A stretch of 57,740 nucleotides of DNA, from positions 1-57,740 of the forward strand of contig NZ_JACCLX010000021.1 of NCBI RefSeq assembly GCF_024490875.1, in the 5' to 3' direction. Source of the DNA: Methanocaldococcus sp. (lineage in GTDB: Archaea; AGJL01; Methanococci; Methanococcales; Methanocaldococcaceae). The translations under genes were made by a program, and so were the position numbers. This document shows, in pieces, positions 1 to 10,995 of this stretch; positions within the stretch are counted from its first letter, which is position 1; the number at the start of each line of letters is the position of its first letter. The notes beneath the pieces were generated by a model. The model ran no database searches and was not told the origin of the DNA. It was given only the letters and a program-made list of their open reading frames with translations.

Positions 1-113
1 GGCGGTCATAGCGGGGGGGATACACCCGAACCCATACCGAACTCGGAAGTTAAGCCCCCCAGCGATGCCCCGAGTACTGCCATCTGGCGGGAAAGGGGCG
101 ACGCTGCCGGCCT
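1..113 (+). rRNA. 5S ribosomal RNA, 5' end cut by the window edge
   Basis: The stretch carries the conserved archaeal 5S core, with the cccgaacccat and actcggaagttaagc blocks, a cgagtactg block and a final ctgcc run (104-108) that pairs with ggcgg at bases 1-5 to form the inner part of helix I. Methanogen 5S genes normally have about six more bases at the 5' end, so the true start lies just outside the window. The 3' end is approximate. It faces the cdhC gene tail-to-tail; nothing else sits between 114 and 193. Confidence 0.95.
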
Positions 114-193
114 CCCATTATTTATTATACTACCTTTTATTGATTAATTTGGATTAATAAATATAGAAAAATTTAAAAATAATAAAAGAATGT

Positions 194-1615
194 TTATTTA
201 TTTTTTTTCTTTTCAAAATTTTCCTTAGTAATAACAATTTTCTCTGCCTTAATCACAGCATTATATAACACTATTTTTATCCCTGGTGGTAGACCTGCAA
301 AAGTTCCTGGTAAGGTCATAGTTGGAATTCCTATACTTTCAACTTCTTTATTTTCTTCTGTATCTTCTGTTTCAGAAATTTCAGTAACTTCTTGTTCTTC
401 TACTTTGGTTTCAGTAACTTCTATTCTTTTTGTACATGGATGTTCTTTCTCTTTTAAGAATTTAATTAATTCATCAGTATTAGAAACATCTTCTTCGGTA
501 GCAATTTTATCATATAAATCTTTTGGTATAGCCTCTTTTACTCTTTCCTTTAACTCTTTTGGTAGCCATACAATTCTTTCCCATCCCTCATCTCCTTGCA
601 AAAACTTTGGAGACATCATGTAGGCAATAGAAACTCCTAAAAATCCTGGAACTTGTTTACCTCCACTACATTGTCCTGCAAGAGATGAAAATGGAAGCCC
701 TACTGGGGTTTCTCCTTTGAATCTTCTATGGACTACACCAAATCCATCTACTTCTGGAATATAGAATACAACAGCTTCAAAACAACCACAGGATGTACAA
801 GGATTAACTAAGGCACTATGTAGAGATACTTCCTCAATAGCACCTTGTGATTTCTCTTTAACAACTTCATTAACTCCTGAATATACTCCCAATTTTTCAT
901 CTATTAACTCTCCCTTAGGAACTTCAAAAATTGGTCCATTAGGATCTATCTTTGATGCTGCTCTTGCATCTAAATAATTAATTCCTCCACATAAAGCAGG
1001 CCTATCAGGAGTTATAATACAGACATGAGTTGGAGCAAAACTCTGACACATTATACAACCATAAAATACATCTACATCCTCATCTCTTATAGATTTTGTT
1101 TTTTCATCTCTTTTTTTATAAATTTCTCTGGCTTTTTCTAACTCTTCCTTAACTTTCTCGGCATCTGTTATTAATATTACATCACATTTTTCTATAAATG
1201 GAAACTCTGCCTTAAACAATCTTTGAATAACATATCCTATATGTTTTAATCTTAAACCTTTATTAAATGAATCTTTATTTATCCTAATCCAAATCTGGTC
1301 TCTTTGGTTTAGGTGCATAACTCCTTCTATGTAGTTTATAAATTCATGAACCCTTCTTTCTAAAACACCTTCTAAATCCTCTTCTAAATTACTTCCACTA
1401 ACTTTAATAATTATTGCAAAAGGATATCTACCTTTTTCTTCCATCTCATCTAAATCTTTTCCAACAACTTCTACTTTATCTTCTACATTTTCTACAACTT
1501 TAACCAATTCAAAACCATAACTCTTAGGTCCTGCTAATTCAACATACATATCTGGGCTTCTAACTCTCTCCCCTTCATTCATCGGTCCTACGGATACTGG
1601 AATACCATCAAACAT
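194..1615 (-). CDS. cdhC: CO dehydrogenase/acetyl-CoA synthase, beta subunit (acetyl-CoA synthase)
   Basis: This subunit joins a methyl group (from the corrinoid subunits), CO and CoA into acetyl-CoA at the Ni-Fe-S A-cluster, giving the cell its carbon from CO2. The cysteines expected for the A-cluster are visible: CIMC at about 187-190 with a third Cys at 199, and CTSCGC at about 273-278. An acidic, threonine-rich linker (about 395-430) precedes a glycine/proline-rich tail. The start at 1615 is chosen over an in-frame ATG at 1627 because GGTGA lies just before it; this gives 473 residues. It is the last gene of the cdhA-cdhB-ferredoxin-cdhC operon, nine bases or so after the ferredoxin gene. 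Confidence 0.96.
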   Translation of the reverse strand: MFDGIPVSVGPMNEGERVRSPDMYVELAGPKSYGFELVKVVENVEDKVEVVGKDLDEMEEKGRYPFAIIIKVSGSNLEEDLEGVLERRVHEFINYIEGVMHLNQRDQIWIRINKDSFNKGLRLKHIGYVIQRLFKAEFPFIEKCDVILITDAEKVKEELEKAREIYKKRDEKTKSIRDEDVDVFYGCIMCQSFAPTHVCIITPDRPALCGGINYLDARAASKIDPNGPIFEVPKGELIDEKLGVYSGVNEVVKEKSQGAIEEVSLHSALVNPCTSCGCFEAVVFYIPEVDGFGVVHRRFKGETPVGLPFSSLAGQCSGGKQVPGFLGVSIAYMMSPKFLQGDEGWERIVWLPKELKERVKEAIPKDLYDKIATEEDVSNTDELIKFLKEKEHPCTKRIEVTETKVEEQEVTEISETEDTEENKEVESIGIPTMTLPGTFAGLPPGIKIVLYNAVIKAEKIVITKENFEKKKNK

Positions 1616-1635
1616 AATTTCACCCATTTTATTTT

Positions 1636-2091
1636 TTAAATTTCATTTTCATCTTTTTTTCTTAAAATTTCAAATATTTTTTTTCTTTTTTCGTCTTTTA
1701 ACATGTCAAGTGTTTCATCTGATACTAACATTAAAGCGTTATCTTTACAAACCTCTATACAGGCAGGAGTTATTCTATCAACATCTAAACAAAGTGTGCA
1801 TTTGTGAGCCACCTTATTTTTTATAAATATTGCTCCAATAGGACATGCAATTGCACACATTCCACAGGCAATACATTTTTCTTTATTTACTATTGGAATA
1901 TTTTCTTTAAGATAAATAGCATCTACTGGACAAATTTCCATACATGGGGCTTTTTCACACTGCATACAGAATAAAGGGACTCCATTAACTTTTCTTATTC
2001 TACTTTCTCCATGAATTTCTTTACATTTATTAATACAATCATAACATTTTGTGCATTTTTCAGGATTTAAAACAATTATTTTGGGATTCAT
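1636..2091 (-). CDS. Polyferredoxin-type 4Fe-4S protein of the CODH/ACS operon
   Basis: A 151-residue iron-sulfur protein with four cysteine clusters: CTKCYDC, CMQC followed by APCMEICP, CIACGMCAIACP and a spaced CTLC with CIEVC. The arrangement resembles the electron-transfer proteins of the CooF/HycB kind. Lying one base after cdhB and just before cdhC, with a strong GGAGGGAT ribosome binding site, it probably carries electrons between ferredoxin pools and the CODH catalytic subunit. The partner is inferred from position only. Confidence 0.9.
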   Translation of the reverse strand: MNPKIIVLNPEKCTKCYDCINKCKEIHGESRIRKVNGVPLFCMQCEKAPCMEICPVDAIYLKENIPIVNKEKCIACGMCAIACPIGAIFIKNKVAHKCTLCLDVDRITPACIEVCKDNALMLVSDETLDMLKDEKRKKIFEILRKKDENEI

Positions 2092-2092
2092 C

Positions 2093-2533
2093 TTATCCCT
2101 CCAACAGTTTTTTTAAATAATCTATATATTCATCATTACTAAGATTTGGAAATGAATACAAAGTGTTTGGTTGATAATATTTGTCTATGGAAACTGTTAC
2201 TATATTTGAAAACTGTTTTAAGTGTGTAACTGCTTGAGCCAAATAGTAGTAAGTTATCCCAGTAAATAATGCCAAGTCATAATTGCTATTTGCTAAAAAT
2301 TTCATTATAGCCATTAAATTCATTTCCTCAGGTGTTTTAATTACTTTTAAATTATATTTCTCAATAAATTTATCAATAAGTTCCATTTCATCTTTGCTGA
2401 GATTTTCTCCTAAGATTAGAATAGGTTTTTTAGATCTCTTAATCATCATTTTTACAAGAGTGGGAGTAGTTATCTCAGCATGAGCCATATTACTTCCAGC
2501 AGTTGGAATGTAAGGAACAAACCTTTCATCCAT
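2093..2533 (-). CDS. cdhB: CO dehydrogenase/acetyl-CoA synthase, epsilon subunit
   Basis: The 146-residue protein follows cdhA by about 30 bases and has the length and operon place of the CdhB (epsilon) subunit, which binds CdhA in the alpha2-epsilon2 CODH component of archaea. The middle segment KPILILGENLSKDE and the later LALFTG segment fit its Rossmann-like fold. It has no cysteines for metal binding, consistent with a structural or accessory role. The start is supported by GGTGAGAT directly upstream. Confidence 0.92.
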   Translation of the reverse strand: MDERFVPYIPTAGSNMAHAEITTPTLVKMMIKRSKKPILILGENLSKDEMELIDKFIEKYNLKVIKTPEEMNLMAIMKFLANSNYDLALFTGITYYYLAQAVTHLKQFSNIVTVSIDKYYQPNTLYSFPNLSNDEYIDYLKKLLEG

Positions 2534-2562
2534 TATCTCACCAATAGAAAAATTTTAAAAAT

Positions 2563-4911
2563 TTAAAGTATCGTTGGGTTTTTAGGATATTTCTCAAATG
2601 GTTTCCATCCTTTTTCTTCTAAATAATTCATTATTTTGTCTTTCATCATAAATGGAATGTCTTTTTCAGTTCTGACAAATTTCTCTAAGTCAGGAGGCAT
2701 TCTTCCAAAGTATTTCTCGTAGAGATCTACATAATGATAAATCTTATTAGCCCTACCTTTTGGAGTATCATTAGGTCTCATACACAACTTTGGAATCATA
2801 CAGATACATTCTTTGTAATTTTCAGCAGTTACAATTAAATGTTCAGGAACTGGATCTATTTCCACTATTTCTCCAGTGGTTTTATCTTTAACTTTAAACT
2901 TCTCTCCATTGCTTAGATACAGCCTCCTATATTTAGCCCCATGAGGTCCTACAATTACAGGAATTCCCCATCTATTAACTCCTGTTGCTATTGCCGCGGC
3001 TTTTTGACTCATAGCCCCCCACGCAACTCCAACAGCTCCAACCTTGTTTAATATATAGTCGGCAACCTCAGCATAGTTTCCTCTTAATGGAACCTTAGCA
3101 AAGATGTTGGCTATTTTTATAGCCGCTCCAGTAATGTGACAGTTTGATAAACAGGAACCGCAATTTACCAATCCTCCTGCCCTAAATTCTCCAGGATATT
3201 TTTCATACAATGTCTTTCCATCCTTATCTTTCCACATTCCTATGGCCATTGCCGCACATCCTGTTGCTACAACTATATACTTTCTCTCTAAGAATTCCTT
3301 AGCCATTAAAGCAACTTCTTCCTCTCCATTTGGATGATTTGAACATCCAACGAATGCAACAACTCCTGGAATATCCCCAAATACAATTGGAGCTCCAACA
3401 CTTCTAATTTCTACATCTTTAATTGGTCCTCTACCCGCTCTCATTCTGAATTTTAGATCTTTATAATATGCCTCTCCAACCTTTGTAGTCATACTAACTA
3501 TTGGTAAATTTCTTTCACAGATAGTTTCACATCTACCACAGCCATAACATTTTTTATATAAATCAATGAATCCTTCAAAATTTCCATGTTTTGCTAAAAC
3601 CATTGCCTCTTTAACATTAAATGCATTAGGACAGTTTCTATTACACCAACCACACTCAGTGCATTGTTTTGCCAATTCGATAACTTCATTTAAATCTGGC
3701 AATGTTTTTCTGTTCTTTCTCTCCTTGGCAACTAATTTAGCAACTTCAACTGCAACTTTACCAACTTTTTCTTCATCCAATATTAAACCAGCCCTATTTC
3801 TTATCAGATAACTAATAATTTCATCTTCACTTAAATGGGATATATCCTCTAAACCTAAGCACATTTTTTCGTTTGTTGCTATCAACACAGCTCCAGTTTT
3901 TAAAACCTCCTCTAATATATCTGTTCTAATACACTGTTCATCTATTACGACAACATCTGCAACTCCACATCTTACAAACATTAATTGCCTTGATAATGGT
4001 CCAACAATTTTTGGCTTTTCAGAAACTCTTGTAATATCTATGGCTGTACAGCAAATTCCACAAACTTCTATTTCATCCTCTAAATTATTCTCTTCTAAAT
4101 ATTCTAATATGTAACTTCCAGGAACTACATTATGCCCAATACATAAAATTACTGGCTTATTCTTATCTATGCAACCAAATCCCAATTCAATTAAAGGAGC
4201 ATCCTCATTTCCTTTTGGCATGTTATATGCCACTATTTGTGCAATATCGCCTGCTTCTCTTGCTAAGTCATCAATCATTCCTGCATGTAACGCTTTACTT
4301 TCAAAATCTAAATAATCTCCTTCCTGTCCAGTATGTGCCGCTGATAAGAGGTGAGTTATTTGCTCTTCACAATAATCTAAAATTTTTTCTAAATCTCCTA
4401 AGGTCTTTGGTCTAATTCCAGTAACTGTTCTTGCTATTGGGGCCTCAACTTCTATTTCATTACTTAAGTTTATTGGATAATCTCTTCCTAATGTTTCAAT
4501 TAGGTGATGAACTAAATGTCTACTATGTCCTGTATGACACGCTGCTCCAATACAACAAGCTATTAAAACAATCCTTCCCTGTTGAGCCTTTATATTTAAA
4601 CCACAAGCTCCCTTTTTTCCTTTACTTAAATCACACTTTCCAAAGGTACAGAGACAACACAAATCACAAATTGGCATATAAAACGGAGGATACCTATCTA
4701 ATAATTTAAAATCCCAATGTCTTAATGTAGGGATTTTTGGCATTGGTGTAGGTCCCATTGGCTCCCAATTATCATCTTCCTCAGTATTTTCTCCAAATTT
4801 TATAGTTCCAGAGATTTTAACATTTTTTAACTTTAATAATTGAGAAGTCATTGATTTTATATCCCCTTCAAATCTCACGATATCACCATAACTCATACCC
4901 AAATTTATCAT
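2563..4911 (-). CDS. cdhA: CO dehydrogenase/acetyl-CoA synthase, alpha subunit (CO dehydrogenase)
   Basis: CdhA interconverts CO2 and CO at the Ni-Fe-S C-cluster and supplies CO to CdhC. The 782-residue length is usual. The N-terminal cysteine-rich region (about 82-103: CDLCCLC, then further Cys) would hold the B and D clusters, and CHTGHSRH (about 125-132) lies by the active site. Two ferredoxin-type motifs, [11 protein letters not shown] (about 417-427) and [11 protein letters not shown] (about 455-465), are the extra clusters typical of the archaeal enzyme. First gene of the operon. The start is less certain: no clear ribosome binding site precedes either Met1 or Met6. Confidence 0.97.
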   Translation of the reverse strand: MINLGMSYGDIVRFEGDIKSMTSQLLKLKNVKISGTIKFGENTEEDDNWEPMGPTPMPKIPTLRHWDFKLLDRYPPFYMPICDLCCLCTFGKCDLSKGKKGACGLNIKAQQGRIVLIACCIGAACHTGHSRHLVHHLIETLGRDYPINLSNEIEVEAPIARTVTGIRPKTLGDLEKILDYCEEQITHLLSAAHTGQEGDYLDFESKALHAGMIDDLAREAGDIAQIVAYNMPKGNEDAPLIELGFGCIDKNKPVILCIGHNVVPGSYILEYLEENNLEDEIEVCGICCTAIDITRVSEKPKIVGPLSRQLMFVRCGVADVVVIDEQCIRTDILEEVLKTGAVLIATNEKMCLGLEDISHLSEDEIISYLIRNRAGLILDEEKVGKVAVEVAKLVAKERKNRKTLPDLNEVIELAKQCTECGWCNRNCPNAFNVKEAMVLAKHGNFEGFIDLYKKCYGCGRCETICERNLPIVSMTTKVGEAYYKDLKFRMRAGRGPIKDVEIRSVGAPIVFGDIPGVVAFVGCSNHPNGEEEVALMAKEFLERKYIVVATGCAAMAIGMWKDKDGKTLYEKYPGEFRAGGLVNCGSCLSNCHITGAAIKIANIFAKVPLRGNYAEVADYILNKVGAVGVAWGAMSQKAAAIATGVNRWGIPVIVGPHGAKYRRLYLSNGEKFKVKDKTTGEIVEIDPVPEHLIVTAENYKECICMIPKLCMRPNDTPKGRANKIYHYVDLYEKYFGRMPPDLEKFVRTEKDIPFMMKDKIMNYLEEKGWKPFEKYPKNPTIL

Positions 4912-4978
4912 TATTAATCATTAACGATTTTAATTGTATTTAATTCTATATGTTTCATATAAATACCTTGTTATGAAA

Positions 4979-5000
4979 AATTTTTATAGAGTATTACTCT
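4979..5000 (-). promoter_or_regulatory. Possible cdhA promoter with adjoining palindrome
   Basis: Reading toward cdhA, the perfect palindrome agagta-t-tactct (4988-5000) runs directly into a TATA-like ctataaaaattttt stretch. This is where a BRE or operator would sit. A second TATA-like element (tatttatatg, about 4959-4968) lies nearer the gene, so which one is used is open. The palindrome is seen directly; the regulatory role is inference. Confidence 0.4.
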
Positions 5001-5088
5001 TTCAAAATTTTAAATATTCAGTAGATTTAATTATATAAAATGTAAAAAAATTTTTATGTATATAACTTAATAATATTATTGAGACTAA

Positions 5089-5146
5089 ACGCGATGATGA
5101 GTGCCGACTTCACTGAACTGTGATGATACCTGGGACATCTGAGCGT
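5089..5146 (+). ncRNA. C/D box guide sRNA (2'-O-methylation guide)
   Basis: All four boxes are perfect and correctly spaced: C box ATGATGA (5094-5100), D' box CTGA (5113-5116), C' box GTGATGA (5120-5126) and D box CTGA (5139-5142). A short terminal stem, acgc (5089-5092) with gcgt (5143-5146), closes the kink-turn. Both guides are exactly 12 nt (5101-5112 and 5127-5138), the spacing used by archaeal L7Ae-Nop5-fibrillarin particles. A TATA-like ttatgtatataa about 30 bases upstream could drive it. It ends about 30 bases before the AMMECR1 gene, so co-transcription is possible. I could not assign the rRNA targets. Confidence 0.93.
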
Positions 5147-5177
5147 ATTATTTTTTAATTTAATAGTAGGTGAAAAT

Positions 5178-5783
5178 ATGAGATTATTAACATTAGAAGA
5201 GGGAACTTTTGCTGTAAAATTTGCAAGGGCTGTTATTGAAAACCATTTATCTGGTAAAGAATTGATAGTAACTAACTATCCTGAGGTATTTAACGAAAAA
5301 AGAGGATGTTTTTGCACTTTACATACTTATCCTGAGAGAGAACTAAGAGGATGTATTGGAATTCCTGAACCAATATTACCATTAATAAAGGCATTAGAAG
5401 AAGCAGCAATAAGTGCGGCTACAAAAGACCCAAGATTTCCTCCGGTAACATTAGAAGAAATGGATTATATAGTTATAGAAGTTAGTATATTAACTCCTCC
5501 AGAACTTATAAAAGTTAATCATCCAAGGGAGTATTTAGAAAAAATAAAAATTGGTAGAGATGGATTGATTATAAAATATGGGATACACTCTGGACTTTTA
5601 TTACCTCAAGTTCCTGTTGAATATGGTTGGGATGTAGTGGAATATTTAGCTCATTTATGTTTAAAGGCTGGATTGCCCCCAGATATGTGGTTAGATGAAA
5701 ATGCAAAAATTTATAGATTTGAGGCACAGATATTTGAAGAAGTTGAGCCAAGAGGAGAGGTCGTTGAGAAAAAGTTAATTTAA
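5178..5783 (+). CDS. AMMECR1-domain protein
   Basis: A single AMMECR1 domain fills the 201 residues; the family signature LRGCIG is at about 56-61, followed by the conserved TKDPRFPP block. The family is found in all domains of life and its biochemical role is not settled; a nucleic-acid or radical-chemistry link has been suggested elsewhere. The gene has GGTGAAAAT before its ATG and follows the C/D sRNA. Its stop overlaps the stop of the convergent VWA gene by four bases on a shared ttaa. Confidence 0.9.
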   Translation: MRLLTLEEGTFAVKFARAVIENHLSGKELIVTNYPEVFNEKRGCFCTLHTYPERELRGCIGIPEPILPLIKALEEAAISAATKDPRFPPVTLEEMDYIVIEVSILTPPELIKVNHPREYLEKIKIGRDGLIIKYGIHSGLLLPQVPVEYGWDVVEYLAHLCLKAGLPPDMWLDENAKIYRFEAQIFEEVEPRGEVVEKKLI

Positions 5784-7099
5784 ATTAAACTTTTATAAAT
5801 CTTTTTTGTTTCTTCATCTGCCAAGTCATAAACTTTTATAACTTCATCAGAAATCATTTTTAAGGTTTCTGTTGGAAAGGTTTCTACAAATACAGAGATT
5901 AATTTAACGTTATTTTCATTTTTAAACATATTAAATTCTTTTAAAAATTTATTACTCACTTCTGCATAACCGTCAGTTATAAATAAAATGTCAGCATTTT
6001 TAAAGGTGTTATTTTCTTTTATTATATTTACAGCCCTATATAATGGCTCCTCAAAGTTTGTTCCTCCTCCAAAGTATATTGAGGCAATTTCAATTATTTC
6101 ATCAATATTTATATTTTTAGGGTTTATCTTTTTTTCAAATCTAACGCCGTCATCAAAGGCAATATAATAAAGGTTTCTATTTTCTCTTTTAGCAATTTCT
6201 ATTAAGGATATTGCAACAGCCTTTCCCCATATCTCCCTTTCTCCATACATTGAACCACTGTGATCTAACAAAACTATAATAGGTCCTTTTTGTTTTTCCA
6301 ATTTGTTGTATATATCATAAATTAAAAGTTTTTTATCTACATATCTCCTCAAAAAATCGTAGTATAATATTTCATCAGAAAAATTAACTATTTCTTTAGG
6401 CAATAACTTCTTTAAGTCTCTACCAATTTTTATTGAATAAACTTCTCCTGAATAGTGTCTAATTTTTGACTTATATTCATTTATTGCAATTAATCTTAAC
6501 TTTCCTAATTTTTTTATTATTTCTTTAATTTTTCTATTTTGTAAAATTTTATCCGCTAACCTTATTTTATCTTCAACTGACAGTATTTTTTTATCTCCTT
6601 TTCCTTTACCATAGTTTTTAATTGATTTATAACCCTGTATCACTTCAAAAATTTCGTTTGAGATTTCTTTCATAGTTTCCTTTGCAGTTTCTTTTAATTT
6701 CTCCTCTAAATCTTTACTTTTTCCATTAGTTATAAAATTTTTTAATTCTTTATTTAATTTTTTAAGTTTTAAATTTTCGAAAAATTTTTCACAGAACATT
6801 ATTGTGGCTGTTCCTGCATTAACTTCATCCAATTCAGTTAAAAGTTTGCTTTTCTCATACTCAATATTTTTCATTGCACCCTCTAAAATTGCCTTATTTA
6901 TTTTAAATTTTTCTTCAATATGCTCGTTGAATTCAACAACATATTTAAAGAATGCGTAAAATGTATCTTCTACCAATTTTTCGTGAATTGGTTGATATTT
7001 TGAATAATAATCAAGAAGTTTTTGTAAATATTTACTGTTCTTTAAAAACCTCTCAAAACTTTTTTTATCATATGCATCATGTTTTATAACATTTTTCAT
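5780..7099 (-). CDS. VWA-domain protein, partner of a MoxR ATPase
   Basis: The N-terminal 270 residues are mostly charged alpha-helix. The C-terminal part is a von Willebrand A domain with an intact metal site (MIDAS): DHSGS at 279-283, Thr347 in GGGTNFEEP and Asp376 in FITDGYAE. This layout is that of the ViaA/CoxE-like partners of MoxR ATPases, which remodel or insert metal centres and complexes in other organisms. It is four bases downstream of the MoxR gene, which supports a working pair. The substrate is not known. Confidence 0.85.
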   Translation of the reverse strand: MKNVIKHDAYDKKSFERFLKNSKYLQKLLDYYSKYQPIHEKLVEDTFYAFFKYVVEFNEHIEEKFKINKAILEGAMKNIEYEKSKLLTELDEVNAGTATIMFCEKFFENLKLKKLNKELKNFITNGKSKDLEEKLKETAKETMKEISNEIFEVIQGYKSIKNYGKGKGDKKILSVEDKIRLADKILQNRKIKEIIKKLGKLRLIAINEYKSKIRHYSGEVYSIKIGRDLKKLLPKEIVNFSDEILYYDFLRRYVDKKLLIYDIYNKLEKQKGPIIVLLDHSGSMYGEREIWGKAVAISLIEIAKRENRNLYYIAFDDGVRFEKKINPKNINIDEIIEIASIYFGGGTNFEEPLYRAVNIIKENNTFKNADILFITDGYAEVSNKFLKEFNMFKNENNVKLISVFVETFPTETLKMISDEVIKVYDLADEETKKIYKSLI

Positions 7100-7102
7100 A
7101 AT

Positions 7103-8224
7103 CTAACCCTTTAACAACTCTTCAACATACTTTTTGACTCCTTCAACCTCTTTTAAAACATCATCAACTAATTCATAAGGTTTATTTTTTTCAATTGCCT
7201 TATTTTTAACATCTTTTAATGATATAACCATACTATTCAACTTACCTAAAATTTCAAGGCATTTTCTATACTCTATTCCACCCAATTGTATTTTATCTTT
7301 ATCAATTTTTTTTATTTCGTTTATAAGATTATCTAATATTTCTCTCTGCTCTAATGCAAAACCAGCGTAATGATTAGAAACTTTAAAAATCTCAACAGAA
7401 ACCTTAAAGAATTCATCTGGCTCGTTCCAATATATATGCCTTAAAATGTCTAAATCATTTACATCTGCCTTTTCTTTTTCATTTAAGTATGCAAAACATT
7501 TAACAGCCTTCACTGACTTTTTAAATCTTCTATCTGAAATTTTTATACCTTCACTTTCTAACGATATTTTTATTCTAATCAAACTTTCTTTTATGTCAGA
7601 AATATCTACTTTCAAAGCCTCTTTTTGCAACTTTTTAAGTTCATCAATATCTATAACAGTTTTTGGCTTATATTCCTCTTCTAAATCAATAAGTTTTGAA
7701 AGATTTTCATAACATTTTATACCTCTTACAACTTTCCTAAACAAAAATCTATCGTAAAATGCTAATAGTTCATTTTCCACTGGCAATTCGTTGGACGCTC
7801 CAAACAAACTTATTAAAGGAACTTTCTCTATTTTGTCTCCATTGTGATAGATTCTTTCATTTATAATGGATAGTAATGCATTTAATATACTACTATTTGC
7901 TTTAAAAACTTCATCTAAAAAAGCAATTTCAGCCGTAGGTAAATAGCCATTAGTTTTCCTAACAAATTTATCATTATCTTTTAATTCTTTAATGCTTAAT
8001 GGTCCAAAAAGTTCATCCTCTGTTGTAAACCTTGTTACAAGTTTTTCAAAGTAATTGGCATTTAGATGAGAGGCAATAGCTCTAATTAATTGTGACTTAG
8101 CAGTTCCAGGATTTCCTAAAAACACAGTATGTTCATTAGCCAATATAGAAGTTAAGGCAATATCTATTTCTTCTCTTCTTTCTAAAAAATAATTATTTAA
8201 TTCCTCTCTTATCTTTTCAAGCAT
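7103..8224 (-). CDS. MoxR-family AAA+ ATPase (RavA-like)
   Basis: An AAA+ ATPase with Walker A GNPGTAKSQ (about 37-45), Walker B IAFLDE (about 100-105) and a sensor-1 region at GASNELP. The DELFGP segment after the first helices is typical of MoxR/RavA proteins, which act as chaperones together with VWA proteins. The start ATG at 8224 is preferred over an in-frame GTG at 8233 because AGGTG (8231-8235) is then six bases upstream. It is co-oriented with the VWA gene and follows cbiH by about 16 bases. Confidence 0.88.
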   Translation of the reverse strand: MLEKIREELNNYFLERREEIDIALTSILANEHTVFLGNPGTAKSQLIRAIASHLNANYFEKLVTRFTTEDELFGPLSIKELKDNDKFVRKTNGYLPTAEIAFLDEVFKANSSILNALLSIINERIYHNGDKIEKVPLISLFGASNELPVENELLAFYDRFLFRKVVRGIKCYENLSKLIDLEEEYKPKTVIDIDELKKLQKEALKVDISDIKESLIRIKISLESEGIKISDRRFKKSVKAVKCFAYLNEKEKADVNDLDILRHIYWNEPDEFFKVSVEIFKVSNHYAGFALEQREILDNLINEIKKIDKDKIQLGGIEYRKCLEILGKLNSMVISLKDVKNKAIEKNKPYELVDDVLKEVEGVKKYVEELLKG

Positions 8225-8240
8225 ACATTCCACCTAATTT

Positions 8241-8993
8241 TTACAAAATTTTATATTTATTGAGATAACCTCTTGGAGTTACCATCTTATTGTTTATAAT
8301 TTTTGTTGAAGAATTACCAATAATTATTATTGTGTTCATATCTATAAATTCTAAGTATTTTTCTAAATTTTTATAAAATTCCTCAAAGTTTGTAATTAAA
8401 TATTCTTCATTATCTCTTCCAGCATTTTTTACTATCCCGATAATGTAATTTATATCTTTTCCAAAATCTTTTAATATCTCCATTGCCTTTAAAAAAGGCT
8501 CTTTTCTTTTCTTACTTAGTGGGTTGTATATGCAGATAACAAAATCCCCTTTTAAAGCGTATTCAAATCTTTTTAATATAGTACTTAGTGGAGTTAATAA
8601 ATCACTAAAACTTATAACAACAAAATCATGATTTAACGGACTTCCTAAAACTGATGAAGCCAATGAAGCGGCAGTAATTCCAGGAATTACCTTTATTTCT
8701 ACATTGTAGTTTTTAATTGAATTTATTTCATATGCTAATGATGCTAATCCATAAATTGTAGGATCTCCACTTGAAACTAAGGCAACATCTTTATATTTAG
8801 ATTCTTTTAAAGCATACTCTACTCTGTCAATCTCTTTCGTCATTCCAGTTGTATATATTGGCTTATTAAATCTTTCAACATATTTTTTGTAATTTTTATA
8901 GCACACTATTAAATCTACATTTTTTAAAACTTCTTCTGCCTCCTTAGTTATATGCAATTCGCTACCACTACCAATACCAACAACATATAGCAT
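8241..8993 (-). CDS. cbiH: Cobalt-precorrin-3B C17-methyltransferase
   Basis: A SAM-dependent tetrapyrrole methylase with N-terminal GIGSGSE and the SSGDPTIYGLA segment of the family, and the VIPGITAASLAS block. CbiH methylates C17 with ring contraction in anaerobic cobamide synthesis; the corrinoid is needed by the CODH/ACS complex and by methyl-H4MPT:CoM methyltransferase. The start at 8993 removes 23 residues that would overlap the upstream gene and places AGGTTG before the ATG. The gene begins 12 bases after the deoxyhypusine synthase stop. Confidence 0.9.
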   Translation of the reverse strand: MLYVVGIGSGSELHITKEAEEVLKNVDLIVCYKNYKKYVERFNKPIYTTGMTKEIDRVEYALKESKYKDVALVSSGDPTIYGLASLAYEINSIKNYNVEIKVIPGITAASLASSVLGSPLNHDFVVISFSDLLTPLSTILKRFEYALKGDFVICIYNPLSKKRKEPFLKAMEILKDFGKDINYIIGIVKNAGRDNEEYLITNFEEFYKNLEKYLEFIDMNTIIIIGNSSTKIINNKMVTPRGYLNKYKIL

Positions 8994-9004
8994 ATTTTCA
9001 ACCT

Positions 9005-10917
<1,913 letters not shown>

Positions 10918-10943
10918 TTTTTACCACCTAAATAATATATTAT

Positions 10944-10977
10944 ATAAAATAATAATCCAAATAAAATAATAATCCAA
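10944..10977. repeat. Perfect 17-bp tandem repeat in the divergent mfnD/permease promoter region
   Basis: The unit ataaaataataatccaa occurs twice head to tail (10944-10960 and 10961-10977) in the 78-base gap between mfnD and the permease-mfnA pair. It begins within a tatataaa box (10941-10948) that is well placed for the plus-strand genes and covers the region where their transcript would start. It could be a two-site operator or a neutral tandem duplication. Confidence 0.8.
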
Positions 10978-10995
10978 TGTATTGAGTGAAAGAAT

